Shown piece after piece: positions 61,837 through 64,000 of a stretch of 64,000 bases of DNA. The stretch covers positions 620,001 to 684,000 of the forward strand of contig NZ_CP070968.1 in assembly GCF_017086445.1 (NCBI RefSeq), written 5' to 3'. How positions within the stretch are numbered: the stretch's first letter is position 1; each line of letters starts with the position of its first letter. Origin of the DNA: Brevundimonas fontaquae (lineage in GTDB: Bacteria > Pseudomonadota > Alphaproteobacteria > Caulobacterales > Caulobacteraceae). A model generated the notes under the pieces. It had not been told where the DNA came from and searched no databases. It was given only the letters and a program-made list of their open reading frames with translations. The translations under genes were made by a program, and so were the position numbers.

Positions 61837-63708
61837 GTGTGGGCGCGGCTGACAGGATTGGCGCTCGGTCTCCTCGTGGGTGCCCAGGTGGCCACGGAGA
61901 TCTTCGCCTGGACCTACCAATGGGACCATGTTCTTGGGCCGGCCCTCCGACTGGGTGACGATTTTGCGCTCTATCCTCCCTGGGCCATCTTGAGATGGCG
62001 CGCCGCGTTTGGAGCAGAAGCCCAGGCGGCGATTTCCCGCAGCGCACCTTTGATTCTGCTCGGCGGCGTCGCGGGACTGGGGCTGGGGGCGATGATAGGC
62101 GACAAACCTCATCGACGTGTCCGGGGCTGGGGCGGTTTCAAGGACGCCAGGGCCGCCGGTCTGACGGCGGCTGGAGGCTGCATTCTCGGCATTCTCGGGC
62201 GAAAGGTTCTCGCCACAACCGACCTCCGGCCAAGCCTGGTGACCGGCGGCACCCGGTCGGGCAAGGGGCGTGGCCATGTCATGCCGACGCTGCTTTCCTG
62301 GAACGCGAGCGTCCTGGTCCATGATCCCAAGCGCGAGCTCTGGCGGTTGAGCAGCGGCTGGCGTGCCCGGTTCAGCCATGCGCTGTATTTCGATCCCCGT
62401 GATCCGGCATCGGCTTGCTGGAACCCCCTCGCCGAGATTCTGCCGGGGCCCGGAGAGCTCGCCCATATCCAGCGCCTGGTCTCGATCCTGTCCGACCCCG
62501 GCGGCGCCCGCGACGACGAGGCGATCTGGGACAAGGCGGCGTCGGAGATCCTCGAGGCGTTGATCCTGCACGTTCTCTACACGGCCGAAGATGACGACAA
62601 GACCCTGCTCAAGGTCCGTGAGATGCTCGCCGATCTCGACGCTGCCGCCGAGGTCATGGCACGGGCGCTGCACCGGCTCGGGCCCAGCGGAGAGCCGGAG
62701 ACCCACCCGTTCATCGCCACGGCGGTCAAGGGCTATGCGGCGATGCACGACCGCTTCCGCACCTCGGTTCAGGGGACGGCGCGCTCCTACCTCAAATGGC
62801 TCGCGGGCGAAGACATCGAGCGCTCCCTGTCCCGTTCGGATTTCTGCATGGGGGACCTGATGTGCGCCGAGGCGCCCCTGTCCCTCTACGTCCAGGTGGC
62901 GCCTGCCGATAGCGCCGCGCTGCGGCCCCTGGTGCGTCTCTTCTTCTACGCGGCCGCACAGTCCCTGACGATCCGCGAGACCGAGGCGGCCGATGGGCGG
63001 CCCAAGCGCCATAACCTGCTCATGCTGATGGACGAGTTCCCGCTGCTCGGTCGGGTCAGTTTCTTCGAGAAATCCCTGCGCCTCCTCAGCGGTTACGGCG
63101 TCAAGGTGATGTTCGTGGCCCAGTCGCTCAACGACATCGTCGAGACCTATGGCGTCAACAATACGATCCTCGACAACTTGCATGTCTACACGGCCTTCAG
63201 CGCGCTCGACCCCCTGACCCAGGACAAGGTCTCGAAGCTGACCGGGTCGGTGCTTGAGACCCGGACCAGCCGCAGTTCTCCGGCAGGTCTGGCGGCCGGC
63301 CGGAGCTCGGTGTCCCGCTCGCAGATCGAGCGACCGCTGCTGGAGCCTGGCGAGGTCCGGGCCCTGCCGGACGACATACAGTTGGTCTTCGCAGCCGGCG
63401 CTCGACCGCTGAGGACCACCAAGCTCCTCTATGATGTGCGCGAACCCTTTCGCACCCGGGCGCGCGACGTCGCGCCCGATCAGGTCGCCCGTCTGGATGC
63501 GCCGCCCGGAGCGCCAAACCCGTGGACGGGTCGCCGCAGTCTGGGCGAGAACGCCGAGGCCTCGCTTCCTCTGTTCAAGGAGGTGGCTGCGGCCATGGAC
63601 GACAAGAAGGTCGCGGCGCGTGTGGCCGATATCTACGGGCGTGTGGCGCAGGAAATGGCCGCACAGGATGCCGCGCTGGATCATTTGCGAGGACTGACCA
63701 ATGGCTAG
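61837..63708 (+). CDS. virD4: VirD4/TraG-type coupling protein
   Basis: The 623-residue protein has N-terminal membrane helices (~1-25 and 70-90, perhaps a third at ~108-125), Walker A GGTRSGKG (137-144), Walker B LLMLMDEFPLLG (~390) and VKVMFVAQSLNDI. It is the inner-membrane ATPase linking relaxosome and T4SS. The GTG at 61837 follows CCGGAG. Intact. Confidence 0.95.
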   Translation: MWARLTGLALGLLVGAQVATEIFAWTYQWDHVLGPALRLGDDFALYPPWAILRWRAAFGAEAQAAISRSAPLILLGGVAGLGLGAMIGDKPHRRVRGWGGFKDARAAGLTAAGGCILGILGRKVLATTDLRPSLVTGGTRSGKGRGHVMPTLLSWNASVLVHDPKRELWRLSSGWRARFSHALYFDPRDPASACWNPLAEILPGPGELAHIQRLVSILSDPGGARDDEAIWDKAASEILEALILHVLYTAEDDDKTLLKVREMLADLDAAAEVMARALHRLGPSGEPETHPFIATAVKGYAAMHDRFRTSVQGTARSYLKWLAGEDIERSLSRSDFCMGDLMCAEAPLSLYVQVAPADSAALRPLVRLFFYAAAQSLTIRETEAADGRPKRHNLLMLMDEFPLLGRVSFFEKSLRLLSGYGVKVMFVAQSLNDIVETYGVNNTILDNLHVYTAFSALDPLTQDKVSKLTGSVLETRTSRSSPAGLAAGRSSVSRSQIERPLLEPGEVRALPDDIQLVFAAGARPLRTTKLLYDVREPFRTRARDVAPDQVARLDAPPGAPNPWTGRRSLGENAEASLPLFKEVAAAMDDKKVAARVADIYGRVAQEMAAQDAALDHLRGLTNG

Positions 63709-64000
63709 GAAAGAAGCGGCGCGCGCGCGTGTGCAGGTCTATCTGACCGATCCCAAGGTCGTGTCCGGTCTCAATCGCGAAGCGCGCAGCGGCAGGATGC
63801 CCCTAAGCCAGGCGGCGGGCCGGGCCATCGCACGCGGTCTGCAGAAAAGCCCCCAGGCCGATCCCGAGGACCGTCTCCTGCAGCTTGAACGGTCCCTTCG
63901 CGACCATATGAGGTCCACCGCGCGCGACATGCAGATCGTCCAGGAACTGCTGATCGAGGTGGCCAGAGCCTTCTTCATCCGGCTGCCGGATGCGGTCGTC
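63701..64000 (+). CDS. CopG-like small transfer protein (cut by window end)
   Basis: The frame opens with MARKEAARARVQVYLTDPKVVSGLNREARSGRMPLSQAAGRAIARGL, a ribbon-helix-helix-type start, overlapping virD4 by 8 bases. In related elements a CopG-like gene sits between virD4 and trbB. No stop before 64000. Confidence 0.78.
   Translation, partial: MARKEAARARVQVYLTDPKVVSGLNREARSGRMPLSQAAGRAIARGLQKSPQADPEDRLLQLERSLRDHMRSTARDMQIVQELLIEVARAFFIRLPDAVV

Noticed and set aside
61708..63684. 658-codon open frame antisense to virD4
   Set aside because: Same GC effect; the VirD4 Walker motifs lie on the plus strand and the antisense protein shows no family features.
1..64000. CRISPR arrays, rRNA genes, riboswitches
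   Set aside because: I looked for regular repeat-spacer patterns, rRNA-like blocks and common riboswitch cores and saw none.

Overview
The window looks like accessory DNA of a high-GC alphaproteobacterium, most likely Caulobacterales (Brevundimonas-like) or a sphingomonad. The pointers are a GcrA-family cell-cycle regulator gene (52.3 kb), FecI/FecR/STN-type TonB receptor genes, and a conjugative-element core (RadC, Toprim primase, ParB-like protein, strawberry-notch protein, two SSBs, DUF2493 protein, DUF3363 relaxase, VirD4 coupling protein) of a kind common in those orders. No rRNA, complete tRNA or universally conserved housekeeping operon is visible. Both ends of the window cut through genes.

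Region 1 (1-42.7 kb) is a cargo island built almost wholly from small regulator-plus-enzyme or regulator-plus-transporter units, usually divergent: Lrp/PhzF, ECF41 sigma/monooxygenase, MocR/YczE, TetR/saccharopine-dehydrogenase-like, MerR/class IV aminotransferase, MarR/MFS, LysR/nitroreductase/EamA, Lrp/cupin/DUF3995, XRE-MmyB/four-gene enzyme operon, TetR/DHA2 MFS, LysR/lactonase-like MBL/quinone-oxidoreductase-like MDR, LysR/aldo-keto reductase, and a broken LysR/glutathionyl-hydroquinone reductase/LysE. Several units carry clear operator palindromes between the divergent genes. Resistance and repair cargo includes a FloR-like amphenicol exporter, an ANT(6)-like nucleotidyltransferase, and an Ada plus 2OG-Fe(II) dioxygenase pair. 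The island carries scars: fragments of second copies of the YbaK, ABM monooxygenase and alpha/beta-hydrolase genes, a lysR gene with an in-frame stop and missing 3' end, LysR remnants, and a complete IS3-family element with a 4-bp target duplication.

Region 2 (42.9-64 kb) is the conjugative or replicative core. It runs: secreted nuclease-like protein, radC, Toprim primase, large ParB-like protein, a strawberry-notch-type methylase/helicase that has lost its first helicase lobe, a DUF433/PIN toxin-antitoxin pair on the other strand, two SSB-like proteins, GcrA, a trypsin-like protease, a DUF2493 protein and the relaxase. The core is then interrupted by two small XRE regulators sharing one 14-bp operator and by a fecI-fecR-TonB receptor set. 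That receptor gene is cut off and joined tail to tail to another XRE gene, after which the transfer genes resume (GntR-like protein, virD4, CopG-like protein). The likely picture is an integrative conjugative element or large plasmid carrying a mosaic of detoxification cassettes; whether it is still transferable is doubtful given the helicase-lobe loss and short relaxase.
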